A DNA stretch of 46,994 nt from the NCBI GenBank assembly GCA_949298955.1, contig CASFYQ010000016.1, positions 1-46,994 on the forward strand. Direction: 5' to 3'. How positions within the stretch are numbered: the stretch's first letter is position 1; each line of letters begins with the position of its first letter. The stretch is from an uncultured Bacteroidales bacterium. GTDB taxonomy: Bacteria > Bacteroidota > Bacteroidia > Bacteroidales > Barnesiellaceae. Below are positions 27,421-36,334 of this stretch, piece after piece. The position numbers and the translations under genes are program-made. The notes beneath the pieces are model-generated. The model ran no database searches. It saw only the letters and a list, made by a program, of their open reading frames with translations, and was not told the origin of the DNA.

Positions 27421-27428
27421 TAATTTTG
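27421..27428 (+). promoter_or_regulatory. -7 box of recQ
   Basis: TAATTTTG matches TAnnTTTG 21 bases before the recQ ATG; the preceding 70 bases are AT-rich. No exact -33 box. Confidence 0.5.
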
Positions 27429-27449
27429 CGCCGAAATTTCGGAACAGGC

Positions 27450-29357
27450 ATGCACGAGATAATCTACGACATATTGCACGAGTATTGGGGATATCGCGAG
27501 TTCCGCCCCATGCAAAAAGAGATTATCACCTCGCTGCTCGACGGGCACGACACCCTCGGTCTCATGCCCACCGGCGGAGGCAAATCGCTCACATTCCAAG
27601 TGCCCACCCTCTGCCTCGAAGGGCTCTGCCTGGTCATCACCCCTCTGGTCGCCCTCATGAAAGACCAGGTCGACAACCTGCGCGACCGAGGCATACGGGC
27701 CGCCTATATCCACGCGGGCATGTCGCGCCGCGAGATGGTCACCACTTTCGACAACTGCCTCTACGGGCGCTTCAAGTTTCTCTACATCTCGCCCGAGCGC
27801 ATCGACACCGAGCTGTTCACCGCCCGCATCAAAGGACTGCCGGTATCGCTCATTGTCGTCGACGAAGCCCACTGCATCTCACAGTGGGGATACGATTTCC
27901 GCCCCTCTTACCTGAAAATAGCCCGTATACGGCAAACCCTGCCACAGGTGCCCGTGCTGGCCCTCACCGCCACGGCAACACCCCGGGTGGCCGAAGATAT
28001 ACAGCAGAAGCTCGATTTTCGAGACGGCCGCGTGTTCCGCACCTCATTCACCCGCCCCAACATTTCGTATGTCGTGCGGCCGGGCGAAGACAAGATGCAG
28101 CAGTTGCTACGCATTCTCAACCGGGTGCCCGGCAGTGCCATCGTCTACGTGCGCAATCGCAAGCGTACCAAAGAGGTGGCCGAAAGTCTGCGCCAAGCCG
28201 GCATCTCGGCCGACTATTTCCACGCCGGGCTGGGCCAAGAGGAGAAGAACGAGAAGCAACGCCGCTGGAAAGAAAACGAAACCCGGGTGATGGTATCGAC
28301 CAACGCTTTCGGCATGGGCATCGACAAACCCGACGTGCGGGTGGTAGTACATATCGACATGCCCAACGCTCCCGAAGAGTATTTTCAGGAGGCCGGACGT
28401 GCCGGTCGCGACGGAGCCCGTGCCTATGCCGTGCTGCTCTATGCCCGTCGCGACAAGGCCAACCTGCACAAGCGGCTCACCGAGGAGTTCCCCGACAAGG
28501 AGTTTGTCTTGAAAATCTACGAGCGGGTGAGCAATTTTCTCGAGATTGCCCTCGGCTGTGGCATGGACTCGATTTTCGAATTTAACTTGAAACGCTTCTG
28601 CACCACCTTCAACTACACGGCTACTCCCGTGCTGAGTGCACTGAAAATCCTCACCATATCGGGCTACATCGAGTTTATCGAGGAGACCGACTCGCTCTCG
28701 CGCGTGATGATTCTGGTACACAAGGAAGAGCTATACGACCTGCGCGACAGCGACCCGCACACCGACCGGGTGCTGCAATGCCTGCTGCGGTCCTACACCG
28801 GGCTCTTCGCCGACTATGTCTACATTCACGAAGACCTGCTCGCCCAGCGGCTCGGGTGCAACCAGCAAGCCATATACGAGGCTCTGCTGAAACTGAACCG
28901 GCTGCACGTGCTACACTACATTCCCCGACGACGCACTCCCTATATCGTCTACACCCGCGAACGCATGGAACCCCGCTTCGTGCAGATTACCCGCGAGGCC
29001 TACGAGGAGCGGCGCCAACGCATGGCCGACCGCATCGAGAGCATGATTGCCTATGCTACCTCGACCCGTTGCCGGCAACAGATGCTGCTCGAATATTTCG
29101 GCGAGAAGGCCGACTGCACGTGTGGCTGTTGCGACAACTGCATCGAGCGGCGCAAACGAGAACAGGCCTCCGCCCAAAGTCAAGTGCAAATAGCCCGGGC
29201 CATTCGGCAACTTATCGGCCACGAAACCATGAGCCGCAGCCGGATAACCGCCTCGCTACCCTACCCCGAAGAGGAGGTCGTCGAGGCCCTGCGATTCCTG
29301 CAAGACGAGGGGTTCGTCGTCTGCCCAGATGGCATACACTACACAAACAGCGAATAA
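27450..29357 (+). CDS. recQ: ATP-dependent DNA helicase RecQ
   Basis: A 3'-5' DNA helicase of 635 residues. Walker A TGGGKS is at 41-46 and DEAH at 138-141 within VVDEAHCISQWGYDFRPSY. Motif VI appears as QEAGRAGRDG. The Zn-binding Cys cluster lies near 540-564, and a winged-helix (RQC) region follows to the C-terminus. There is no HRDC domain of usual size, which fits the shorter of the RecQ types in Bacteroidetes. I took the ATG at 27450 (MHEIIYD) because the earlier TTG at 27426 falls inside the -7 box. It is followed 60 bases later by the LrgA gene. Confidence 0.96.
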   Translation: MHEIIYDILHEYWGYREFRPMQKEIITSLLDGHDTLGLMPTGGGKSLTFQVPTLCLEGLCLVITPLVALMKDQVDNLRDRGIRAAYIHAGMSRREMVTTFDNCLYGRFKFLYISPERIDTELFTARIKGLPVSLIVVDEAHCISQWGYDFRPSYLKIARIRQTLPQVPVLALTATATPRVAEDIQQKLDFRDGRVFRTSFTRPNISYVVRPGEDKMQQLLRILNRVPGSAIVYVRNRKRTKEVAESLRQAGISADYFHAGLGQEEKNEKQRRWKENETRVMVSTNAFGMGIDKPDVRVVVHIDMPNAPEEYFQEAGRAGRDGARAYAVLLYARRDKANLHKRLTEEFPDKEFVLKIYERVSNFLEIALGCGMDSIFEFNLKRFCTTFNYTATPVLSALKILTISGYIEFIEETDSLSRVMILVHKEELYDLRDSDPHTDRVLQCLLRSYTGLFADYVYIHEDLLAQRLGCNQQAIYEALLKLNRLHVLHYIPRRRTPYIVYTRERMEPRFVQITREAYEERRQRMADRIESMIAYATSTRCRQQMLLEYFGEKADCTCGCCDNCIERRKREQASAQSQVQIARAIRQLIGHETMSRSRITASLPYPEEEVVEALRFLQDEGFVVCPDGIHYTNSE

Positions 29358-29417
29358 CAGCACCCGAAAAAGAAAAAAAGATTTTAGGTATACAGGTATT
29401 AAATAAGGTATTAAGAA

Positions 29418-29780
29418 ATGATTAAAGGTTTTTGCTACATCATGCTCTTCTATGTATTGGGAGAGATGGTAAGCCTGCTCATCGGGAAACTCATTCCCGG
29501 CAGCGTGTGCGGCATGATACTGCTGTTCCTGGCCCTCACCCTCAAATGGGTACGCCCGCGCGACGTCGACAAAGCCGCCTCGGCCCTCACCCGCAACATG
29601 GCCCTCTTTTTTGTCCCGGCCAGTATCGGGCTCATGCACGAATACAAGATACTCATGAGTAACTGGGTGGTACTGCTCACCGTGTCGGTGGTCACCACCC
29701 TGCTGGTCATTGTGGTCGTGGGAGTAACCGAAGAACGCCTCGACCGCAAACTTTCACGCCGGAAAGGAGGGGCTGCATGA
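29418..29780 (+). CDS. LrgA/CidA-family membrane protein
   Basis: A 120-residue holin-like protein with about four hydrophobic segments. Family features include the GxLIPGSVCGMILL stretch near residues 22-37 and the FVPASIGLM segment near 64-72. LrgA/CidA and LrgB/CidB act as a pair; in Gram-positive bacteria they modulate murein hydrolase activity, and related pairs transport pyruvate or glycolate. Its TGA overlaps the LrgB start by 4 bases (ATGA), so translation is coupled. Function in Bacteroidales is not established. Confidence 0.92.
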   Translation: MIKGFCYIMLFYVLGEMVSLLIGKLIPGSVCGMILLFLALTLKWVRPRDVDKAASALTRNMALFFVPASIGLMHEYKILMSNWVVLLTVSVVTTLLVIVVVGVTEERLDRKLSRRKGGAA

Positions 29781-30472
29781 TGAACGAGATATTCTCCTCC
29801 ACCCCCTTCATCTTGCTGCTGGTTTTGGGCAGCTATCTGGCCGGCTGCAAACTGCATCAGAAAAAGCACATCGCCCTCTTCCACCCCTTGCTGGTAGCCA
29901 TGATTCTCATCATCGGACTCCTCACCCTGCTCGACATCGACTACGACACCTTTTGTGCCGGCAGCAGCTTCATCAGCTTCCTGCTGGGCCCCTCGGTCGT
30001 AGCCTTGGGTTATGCTCTCTATGAACAAATCGAGCAGATACGGGGCAAAGAGATTCCCGTACTCACGGCCGTCTTTGCCGGGGGCATCGTGGGCATCGTG
30101 AGCGTCATCGCCATCTGTCGGGTCATGGGGGTCGACGAGGCCATCACCTCGTCGCTCCAACCCAAATCGGTAACGATACCTATCGCCATCTCCCTCTCGG
30201 AACATTCACACGGCATACCTTCGCTCACGGCCGTCATCGTGTTCGGGTGCGGACTGCTGGGCGGCATCATCGGCCCGGCCGTACTCGACCGCTGCCACGT
30301 CAACAGCCGTGTGGCCCGCGGGCTGGCTTTGGGCTCGGCCGCTCACGGACTGGGCACCGCACGCGCCATCGAACTGGGGGCTGTCGAAGGGGCCATCAGC
30401 GGACTGGCCATCGGCCTCATGGGGGTTGTCACCTCGCTGCTCATTCCCGTATTCGAAAACCTCATGCGCTGA
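29777..30472 (+). CDS. LrgB/CidB-family membrane protein
   Basis: A 231-residue integral membrane protein matching the full LrgB family. Visible hallmarks: GPSVVALGYALYEQ near 74-87, PKSVTIPIAI near 131-140 and ARGLALGSAAHGLGTARAIE near 176-195. It overlaps LrgA by 4 bases. A proposed role is export of autolysis effectors or import of small carboxylates, by analogy with Staphylococcus and plant PLGG1. Two adjacent ATGs are possible starts. The operon ends near the convergent terminator at 30.6 kb. Confidence 0.93.
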   Translation: MMNEIFSSTPFILLLVLGSYLAGCKLHQKKHIALFHPLLVAMILIIGLLTLLDIDYDTFCAGSSFISFLLGPSVVALGYALYEQIEQIRGKEIPVLTAVFAGGIVGIVSVIAICRVMGVDEAITSSLQPKSVTIPIAISLSEHSHGIPSLTAVIVFGCGLLGGIIGPAVLDRCHVNSRVARGLALGSAAHGLGTARAIELGAVEGAISGLAIGLMGVVTSLLIPVFENLMR

Positions 30473-30618
30473 CACCCTCCGCACGGTTTGTCCCGACCAC
30501 CACACTCTCATCTTGCCTACCAGCAATCTCCGATTAAATTATAGAAAAATGCGTGTGTCGAAACAACTGAAAATAGATTTTCAAACTTTTTGATTATTCC
30601 ACCCACATCAAAGGAACA

Positions 30619-30660
30619 ATAAAAGCAAGCGGGGCTGTCCGGCAATGGACAACCCCGCTT
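30619..30660 (-). terminator. Terminator of the secreted-protein cluster
   Basis: A 14-bp stem (30627-30640 with 30647-30660) and a 6-base loop. The single imperfect position is a C-A mismatch on the plus strand but a G-U pair on the minus strand, and a T-rich run follows on the minus side. It closes the cluster and may also stop LrgB transcripts. Confidence 0.75.
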
Positions 30661-30697
30661 CTATATCAGGCGGGCTCGATAACCCGACGGTTGCGAT

Positions 30698-31849
30698 TTA
30701 TCGGTTTCTCAGATAAACAATTTTATCGGCTTTGCGAGAGCCATCGGTATAGACTGTAACCTTGATGACCAGGCTACCTTCTTGCGGCTCGGCAAGTTTG
30801 CGACCATCGATGGCATAGTAGTCGATGTGCGAAACCTCTTTTTCGACATTCGTCATGGAGGGAGCCTCGATAGCCGAGATGTCGGTCTTGGAGACGTCGT
30901 AAGTCACGTTTACCGTTTTGACAAACTCGTAGAACTGATTCTCATCGACCATGATGCCGCTCTCGCTATATTCGGCTACCCAAATAGCCATGGGGTCGAT
31001 GGCGATTTCGCCTTTTTCGAGGTCGATCGAGGCACGCACATTGCCATAGTTATTGGTTCCGGAATAGGCTACTTTGGTGGGCATATTGGTATCTTCGTCA
31101 TACTCGCAGCCTGTGAGGATACGGTAATTCCCATCATTGGCCTGCCCGGTGAGGGTATAGCCAAACCACACTTTACCGGCTGTGCGATCGATGGTTCCGC
31201 TCAGGTGCACGCCATAGCCATACTGGTCGGCCTGCAAAACGTTGTAAATATCGATGTTGTTGCCCGAGATGGTGACGTAGGAAGGACGTGATTCGATATA
31301 CTCGTCCTGTTCATCGGCTGTTCCTACATATGAGGTATTGTTGGTAGTCCCATTGCAACGAGCAATGCGCGAGCCGCTGGAGAAAACGGACATTTGCATT
31401 TCTTCTCCTTGTATGGCCACGAGCATCAAATCGGAATTACACTCCCAAACGTTGTTGCCGATATATTTGTATTCGATGGGGCGCATGATTACCTCTTCGT
31501 CCTCGGTATTCCAGGGATAGAGATAAATCAAATAGGTTCCAAAGTAATCGAACACAGGGGTCCCGGCGGGGATACTTATCTTGCCGGTCGTCTCGCTATA
31601 CTCGGCTTTGAAATCGAGGCAGTTTCTCATATAAAATCCGCTGAGTGTAATCGAGTCGTTGTCAGCCGGCTCGATGGTGAACGGCTTCATCGACGCGAGG
31701 CTTTTCACGCCATTATAGGATTGTGAATTTAAAACGATGAAATCGCCTGTCATTTCACTCATCGAGGGGATAGTTGTCTCTTGCGCGCAAACCGATGCGG
31801 CAGCGGCCACTGCGGTGACCAGCATAAACTGTTTAAACATTTTCTGCAT
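30698..31849 (-). CDS. Secreted beta-rich protein with type IX-like tail, unknown function
   Basis: A 383-residue protein with a signal peptide ending VCAQ near residue 23. The body is rich in Thr, Tyr, Asn and Gly and looks like a beta-sandwich with repeated strands (VWFGYTLTG, YSGTNNYGN). The C-terminus has the sorting-domain pattern DYYAIDGRKL, a gap, then KVTVYTDGSRKADKIV. I recognise no family. It is the last gene of the four-gene cluster, starting 9 bases after the subtilisin stop. Secreted or surface location is inferred from the signal and tail. Confidence 0.78.
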   Translation of the reverse strand: MQKMFKQFMLVTAVAAAASVCAQETTIPSMSEMTGDFIVLNSQSYNGVKSLASMKPFTIEPADNDSITLSGFYMRNCLDFKAEYSETTGKISIPAGTPVFDYFGTYLIYLYPWNTEDEEVIMRPIEYKYIGNNVWECNSDLMLVAIQGEEMQMSVFSSGSRIARCNGTTNNTSYVGTADEQDEYIESRPSYVTISGNNIDIYNVLQADQYGYGVHLSGTIDRTAGKVWFGYTLTGQANDGNYRILTGCEYDEDTNMPTKVAYSGTNNYGNVRASIDLEKGEIAIDPMAIWVAEYSESGIMVDENQFYEFVKTVNVTYDVSKTDISAIEAPSMTNVEKEVSHIDYYAIDGRKLAEPQEGSLVIKVTVYTDGSRKADKIVYLRNR

Positions 31850-31858
31850 TTTATTAAT

Positions 31859-34060
31859 TTATTGAACAATTATCTTTTTTACCATTGATTTTGTATTTCC
31901 ACCCATAATGCGCAGCATGTATATGCCTGCGGCAAAATCATCGAGGTCGACTGTCACCTCTTCGCCGGCAGCAACCTTGCCGATAGCACGGGTAGCGACA
32001 CAGGCGCCTTGCAGGTTATACAGATGCAAGGCTACCTGACTGTCGTCATAACCGAAGAGCACCCGCACACAGTTGCCATCGTTGACTACCAGATGCGAGC
32101 GGTTGTCGGCCAGACTCGGCTCAATGCCGCTTTCGTAACGGATACACTCTTTGATACCTGCATAAGCATCGATTTTACCATAGCCCCAAAGATTGGACCC
32201 GCCATCGATTGTGCCGGTAAAATCGTCCTGACGGGAGGTTTTCTGCAAAATCTCACGGGCTATCTCGGGAGTCATTTCGGGGAAGGCCTGCAACCAGGTA
32301 GCCATTACACCTGTCACAAAGGGCGAGGCCATCGAGGTACCCTGCATATAGCCGAACTCATATTTCTTGTCGTTCCATGTAACGCTGCTGTACTTGATTT
32401 TGCTACCCGTGTAGTAGCTCGACAACGAGGAGATAATGTAAGAGCCCGGAGCCGTAATCTCGGGTTTCATGCGACCATCGGGTGTGGGCCCCTGGCTCGA
32501 AAACGAAGCGATTGCGTCCTGCGTTTCGCCCGACTTATAGGGTATTCCATATTGTGTGTAGTGATCGCGGGTGACATAGGCACCGACCGAAATAATGCGT
32601 TTCCCGGTTCCTCCTATCTCGCCCATGGTCGACGAGGTGTTGCCATCGACAAACCCGGGTCGGTCGAAGCTGCTGAGTGTAACCGTGTAGCCATCGCCCC
32701 ACATATGCACGGTTCCCTTGTCCGACGTGATAAGGTAGAAACCTCGATCATAACTCGAACTGAACGAATAATAATCGGGAGAGAGCATCAGGTGGGTCTT
32801 CCCGTTTATCGGATTTATCTCACCGTCGACCGAGAGGCTGCCCCACACGCCGTCGTCCTGATAGCTGAAACTATATACCTTATTGTCGCACTGGGTCGCG
32901 CTGAACCGGGCCGGTTCGTAAACTTTCTGCAATTTGTTTTCCCCGGCATTGTAAGTAATGGGGACAAAGGTAATATCCATACCGGCATCGCCCCATATCT
33001 CGACGGTACCGTACTGTGCAGCAGAGGACACAAAGTCGAAGAAGACGGCCAGCGTGTCGGTTTTTCCGCCCTCGAAAGTTTTGCTGGCATGGAATTTATT
33101 CCCGCCTTCGTTACCGACCGACCCGACGAGAAGGCGACCGGGGCCTTGCAATTCGTCGGCCATGCGGTCGAAAGTCGAAGAGCCGTCGCGAGGCCCCAAC
33201 CAGCTGCCCAAACTCAAATTGACAACACAGGGTTTGCCCTCCGACTCGGCATAGTCGAAGATATATTTTACGCCATCGAGCACAGAGGTATTATCGCCGT
33301 TGTACAACTCGGTCGTATTAAGCGACACCAGCACAATCTCGGCATCGGGAGCGACGCCATAGAGGCCCTTCCCGTCGGTATTGTCGGCTCCGGCAGCGAT
33401 ACCTGTCACGTGGGTACCATGTGTCGTCTCGGTAATGTCGCAGCCCTTGGCAAGAATGTCTTCGGCAGTGGTATATTCACAGCCATAGCCGAACCCTTCG
33501 GGAGCCGTGCCCGACACATTCTGATCCCACAAACGTTTGATGCGCAGCTCGCTCTTGTCTGCGGTATAGAAATTGGGGTGTCCCAAATCGAAACCATTAT
33601 CGATGATTCCCACGATTACACCTTTGCCGGTATATCCCTCGGTGAGCGAAACACCGTTCTGCATATCGTCGACGTGCGTCTCTTTGCGAGCCTCGTCGAG
33701 TTCATGGGTAACGGGGGTTCCCATCTCGATGTATTTTACCGCATCGAGAGCAGCTATCTCGTCGAGAACCTCGAGCGGGATTTCGGCCGTGAACATGGAG
33801 CCTACCACCGTTCTCACCTCTACCCCATACGCGGTCAAAAGATCGGGGGTATATCCTTCATTCAAATGCACGAATGCCGATATTACCTGCCGGTCACGGG
33901 CATTGCTTTTCTTTAAAAGTGCCGTGCGTTTGGGACTATCGACCACTTGCTCGTTCTTGACCTGCTCTACATAATGTCGCGTATATGGGGACAATACAGA
34001 TTGTCCCCATACCGATACTGACATTATAGCGAGTCCGGTCGCTATAATTATATGCTTCAT
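31859..34060 (-). CDS. Secreted subtilisin-like serine peptidase (S8) with type IX-like tail
   Basis: A 733-residue secreted protease. A signal peptide (to about residue 20) and a propeptide-like region (20-135) precede the S8 domain. Catalytic Asp154 lies in GIIDNGFDLGHP, His214 in THGTHVTG and Ser576 in GTSMASPFVTG; the oxyanion Asn is in SVGNEGG near 317. About 260 residues separate Asn and Ser, more than in plain subtilisins, so a beta-rich domain is inserted near 335-470. The C-terminal 70 residues carry the YNLQGACV ... AGIYMLRI pattern of type IX sorting domains. It lies 18 bases after the propeller-like gene stop and 9 before the 383-residue gene. Confidence 0.92.
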   Translation of the reverse strand: MKHIIIATGLAIMSVSVWGQSVLSPYTRHYVEQVKNEQVVDSPKRTALLKKSNARDRQVISAFVHLNEGYTPDLLTAYGVEVRTVVGSMFTAEIPLEVLDEIAALDAVKYIEMGTPVTHELDEARKETHVDDMQNGVSLTEGYTGKGVIVGIIDNGFDLGHPNFYTADKSELRIKRLWDQNVSGTAPEGFGYGCEYTTAEDILAKGCDITETTHGTHVTGIAAGADNTDGKGLYGVAPDAEIVLVSLNTTELYNGDNTSVLDGVKYIFDYAESEGKPCVVNLSLGSWLGPRDGSSTFDRMADELQGPGRLLVGSVGNEGGNKFHASKTFEGGKTDTLAVFFDFVSSAAQYGTVEIWGDAGMDITFVPITYNAGENKLQKVYEPARFSATQCDNKVYSFSYQDDGVWGSLSVDGEINPINGKTHLMLSPDYYSFSSSYDRGFYLITSDKGTVHMWGDGYTVTLSSFDRPGFVDGNTSSTMGEIGGTGKRIISVGAYVTRDHYTQYGIPYKSGETQDAIASFSSQGPTPDGRMKPEITAPGSYIISSLSSYYTGSKIKYSSVTWNDKKYEFGYMQGTSMASPFVTGVMATWLQAFPEMTPEIAREILQKTSRQDDFTGTIDGGSNLWGYGKIDAYAGIKECIRYESGIEPSLADNRSHLVVNDGNCVRVLFGYDDSQVALHLYNLQGACVATRAIGKVAAGEEVTVDLDDFAAGIYMLRIMGGNTKSMVKKIIVQ

Positions 34061-34078
34061 CTCTATTTTCTATTATAC

Positions 34079-36274
34079 TTACCGAACAATAATCTTTTGA
34101 ACCGAGTCATTGCTCTTGACTATATAGATACCGGGATAAAGCGAACGCTCATAAACCGTCTCGGTAAACGAATCGACAAGCATACCGCTGGCGCTGTAAA
34201 TTGCAACGGCCCGCCCATCGGGATTGTCCACTCTCACGCTGTTCTTTCCTGTCGTAATCACGAGCTTGCTGTCTTCGCCCTTCACGGTTTCGATACCCGA
34301 CGGTGCATCGAGACGAATATCGAATACGCGGAGGTACTCATGGAATTTCTCGGAGGTCACGTGGAACGCATAGTAGTAAACGCCATCTTCGTCGACCGTG
34401 ATAGGTACTTCATATTCGGTCACCGGATTATCTTCGCCGACACTGGGTACCTCGGGAATATCGAGCAGCAGCTTGGTCTGCTCTTCGGGAGTGCGGCCTT
34501 TGCCGAATGTTATCTCCATCGACTCGGGATAATCGTCCATCGACGAATAGGCTTTGAACAGCAAAGTATAGTTTACGCCCTTCTTATAATTGATGGGAGG
34601 AGCAATCAGCCAGTCATCGGCAGCCTGCGTTTCGTTATAGATATACATGGCAGCGCCGATACTCTTATCGAAATTCCAGCAATAGCCGTCACCGTTCGCA
34701 TCGATCAGCGTATAGTAGCTAAACATATCGTTCGGCTCGGAGAACAGTCCGCCATAAGGAGGATTGAGAGGCAAGCCGAGCACAAGCTCTTCGGAGAATG
34801 AATAGCCACCGTCTTCGCCCTCATAGGTCGAGACTACGAAATATCTGTAATAATTCATGTCGGCGGGGTGCGTCTCGGTAAAGGTGCACTCTTTAAGATT
34901 CTCGGCTACCACGCTATTGGTACCCTGGTAGTAACCGGTTTGTTTAATTACTCTGTAACGAATGTTGTCTTTGTCGATAATAGCACCGTTCACGCCAGTG
35001 GTAGGAGCTTCCCAGGTAAGCGTGGTCGTGAGGCCCTCATAAGAGAGTTTTACGTTGGTAGGAGCAGCAGGCAGGTCATAGCCGGCATAGAATGTCCGTT
35101 GAATAGTAGGCCCTGATCCCTTTTCGTTCGACAAGGTAATCGATACGGTGTGATTGTCGTTCAGCAAGGCAAGCTCCTCGCTCTTGAATAATGTGCCGGC
35201 TTGAGCCGTAGCGTCGACAAGCACCTTGTCGCCCTCGACAACCTTTATCTTCAAGTTGGAGTCGGTGAAGGGGTTGCCTCTATAATCGTTCTCGGGCAAC
35301 CGGAATTGAATAGAGCCGCTTGCCGATCCCTCTTCGGGGGTTACATATTCAAAATCAGAGATAATGCCCGGTGCTCCGTTGTTGGGTTCTTTGAACCAAG
35401 CGCCGCTCACTTGATAGCAACGACTCAAATAAGAGACCATGGTAGCCTCGGCATTCGTGAGGTTCACCTCGAAGATGGGCGAATAATCGCTGTCCAGCTT
35501 GTAGCTGTTGCTTTCGAGTATCCAATAGGCCTTGCCCGTAGAGCGGTTGAGGAACATGGCCTGTTCGGTTCCGTAATTAAACAGATAGTCATCCGGGCCG
35601 AGCAGGTTCTTGGCGGTAATGTCTCTTACCTTCACGGCCAGGCCATCGGTCTTCCTGATTTTATAGAGGCTCGATACGTCCGAATCGATTACGATACTGT
35701 AAAGCATACCGTTGTTTGTCGAGACTAGAGTTTTAAAGCGCAGATTGCGATCAAAGTTGTCGCCTACCCGGGTCATATCGCCGGTCGCGGGATCGATTTC
35801 GACCAAATGAGAATCGGTAAAATCGACAACAATACCATAGATTTTGTCGTTGGTGATGTCATAGGCAAGCGATTTGGTGGTACATACGCCATTATCGGGC
35901 AGCTCTTTCTCGTAAAGCACCTCATAGGTTTCGGCATCGAGAATGGTCCACACCGGTTTTTGGGTAGACAGGTTGGCCTCGTCGTTGTATACGTTGCAAT
36001 AAATTTTACCTTCGTGATATACACCGCCACCTGCAATATACCGACTGAACAAGACTCCGTTATCGTCAGGTTTGAACTGTTGGTCATACCCGAACTTGTA
36101 CATACCCGGAGTCATCTCGTCGATTTGATTGACTGCCGAGAAGGTCACTATACCATACATCTCGACACCCTCCATGGCGATTCGCTGATTATACTCCTGA
36201 GCGACGGCCATATTCACACCACCCAAAAGCAATGCGGCCGACCACAGGAAACCTTTAAATAAGTTTTTCTTCAT
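34079..36274 (-). CDS. Secreted propeller-like/Fn3/anchor-J protein with type IX-like tail
   Basis: A 731-residue protein with a signal peptide ending NMAVAQ near residue 26. Residues about 40-310 contain repeated strand patterns (KIYCNVYND, DKIYGIVVDF, MLYSIVIDS) like a six-bladed beta-propeller. Two Ig/Fn3-like modules follow (about 325-520, with PTNVKLSYEG and TLTWEAP). An anchor-J-like beta-sandwich with DDWLIAPPIN lies near 520-665, then a C-terminal sorting domain (AIYSASGML ... YPGIYIVKS). I chose MKKNLFKGF as start; the longer frame would cross the hairpin at 36.3 kb. No catalytic motif seen; a binding role is likely. Confidence 0.82.
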   Translation of the reverse strand: MKKNLFKGFLWSAALLLGGVNMAVAQEYNQRIAMEGVEMYGIVTFSAVNQIDEMTPGMYKFGYDQQFKPDDNGVLFSRYIAGGGVYHEGKIYCNVYNDEANLSTQKPVWTILDAETYEVLYEKELPDNGVCTTKSLAYDITNDKIYGIVVDFTDSHLVEIDPATGDMTRVGDNFDRNLRFKTLVSTNNGMLYSIVIDSDVSSLYKIRKTDGLAVKVRDITAKNLLGPDDYLFNYGTEQAMFLNRSTGKAYWILESNSYKLDSDYSPIFEVNLTNAEATMVSYLSRCYQVSGAWFKEPNNGAPGIISDFEYVTPEEGSASGSIQFRLPENDYRGNPFTDSNLKIKVVEGDKVLVDATAQAGTLFKSEELALLNDNHTVSITLSNEKGSGPTIQRTFYAGYDLPAAPTNVKLSYEGLTTTLTWEAPTTGVNGAIIDKDNIRYRVIKQTGYYQGTNSVVAENLKECTFTETHPADMNYYRYFVVSTYEGEDGGYSFSEELVLGLPLNPPYGGLFSEPNDMFSYYTLIDANGDGYCWNFDKSIGAAMYIYNETQAADDWLIAPPINYKKGVNYTLLFKAYSSMDDYPESMEITFGKGRTPEEQTKLLLDIPEVPSVGEDNPVTEYEVPITVDEDGVYYYAFHVTSEKFHEYLRVFDIRLDAPSGIETVKGEDSKLVITTGKNSVRVDNPDGRAVAIYSASGMLVDSFTETVYERSLYPGIYIVKSNDSVQKIIVR

Positions 36275-36285
36275 AGTTATATTAG

Positions 36286-36320
36286 TAAATAAGGCACTGC
36301 CCCTTGACAGGAGCAGTGCC
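36286..36320 (-). terminator. Terminator-like hairpin inside the secreted cluster
   Basis: GGCACTGCTCC and GGGGCAGTGCC (minus strand; 36310-36320 and 36293-36303) form an 11-bp stem with one G-U pair and a 6-base loop, then TTATTTA. The same position is a C-A mismatch on the plus strand. It separates the 1443-residue gene from the next gene and could reduce downstream expression. Confidence 0.65.
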
Positions 36321-36334
36321 ATTGTTGATGGGTT

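Noticed and set aside
32009..33916. 635-codon plus-strand frame
   Set aside because: Antisense to the subtilisin, whose catalytic triad is on the minus strand.
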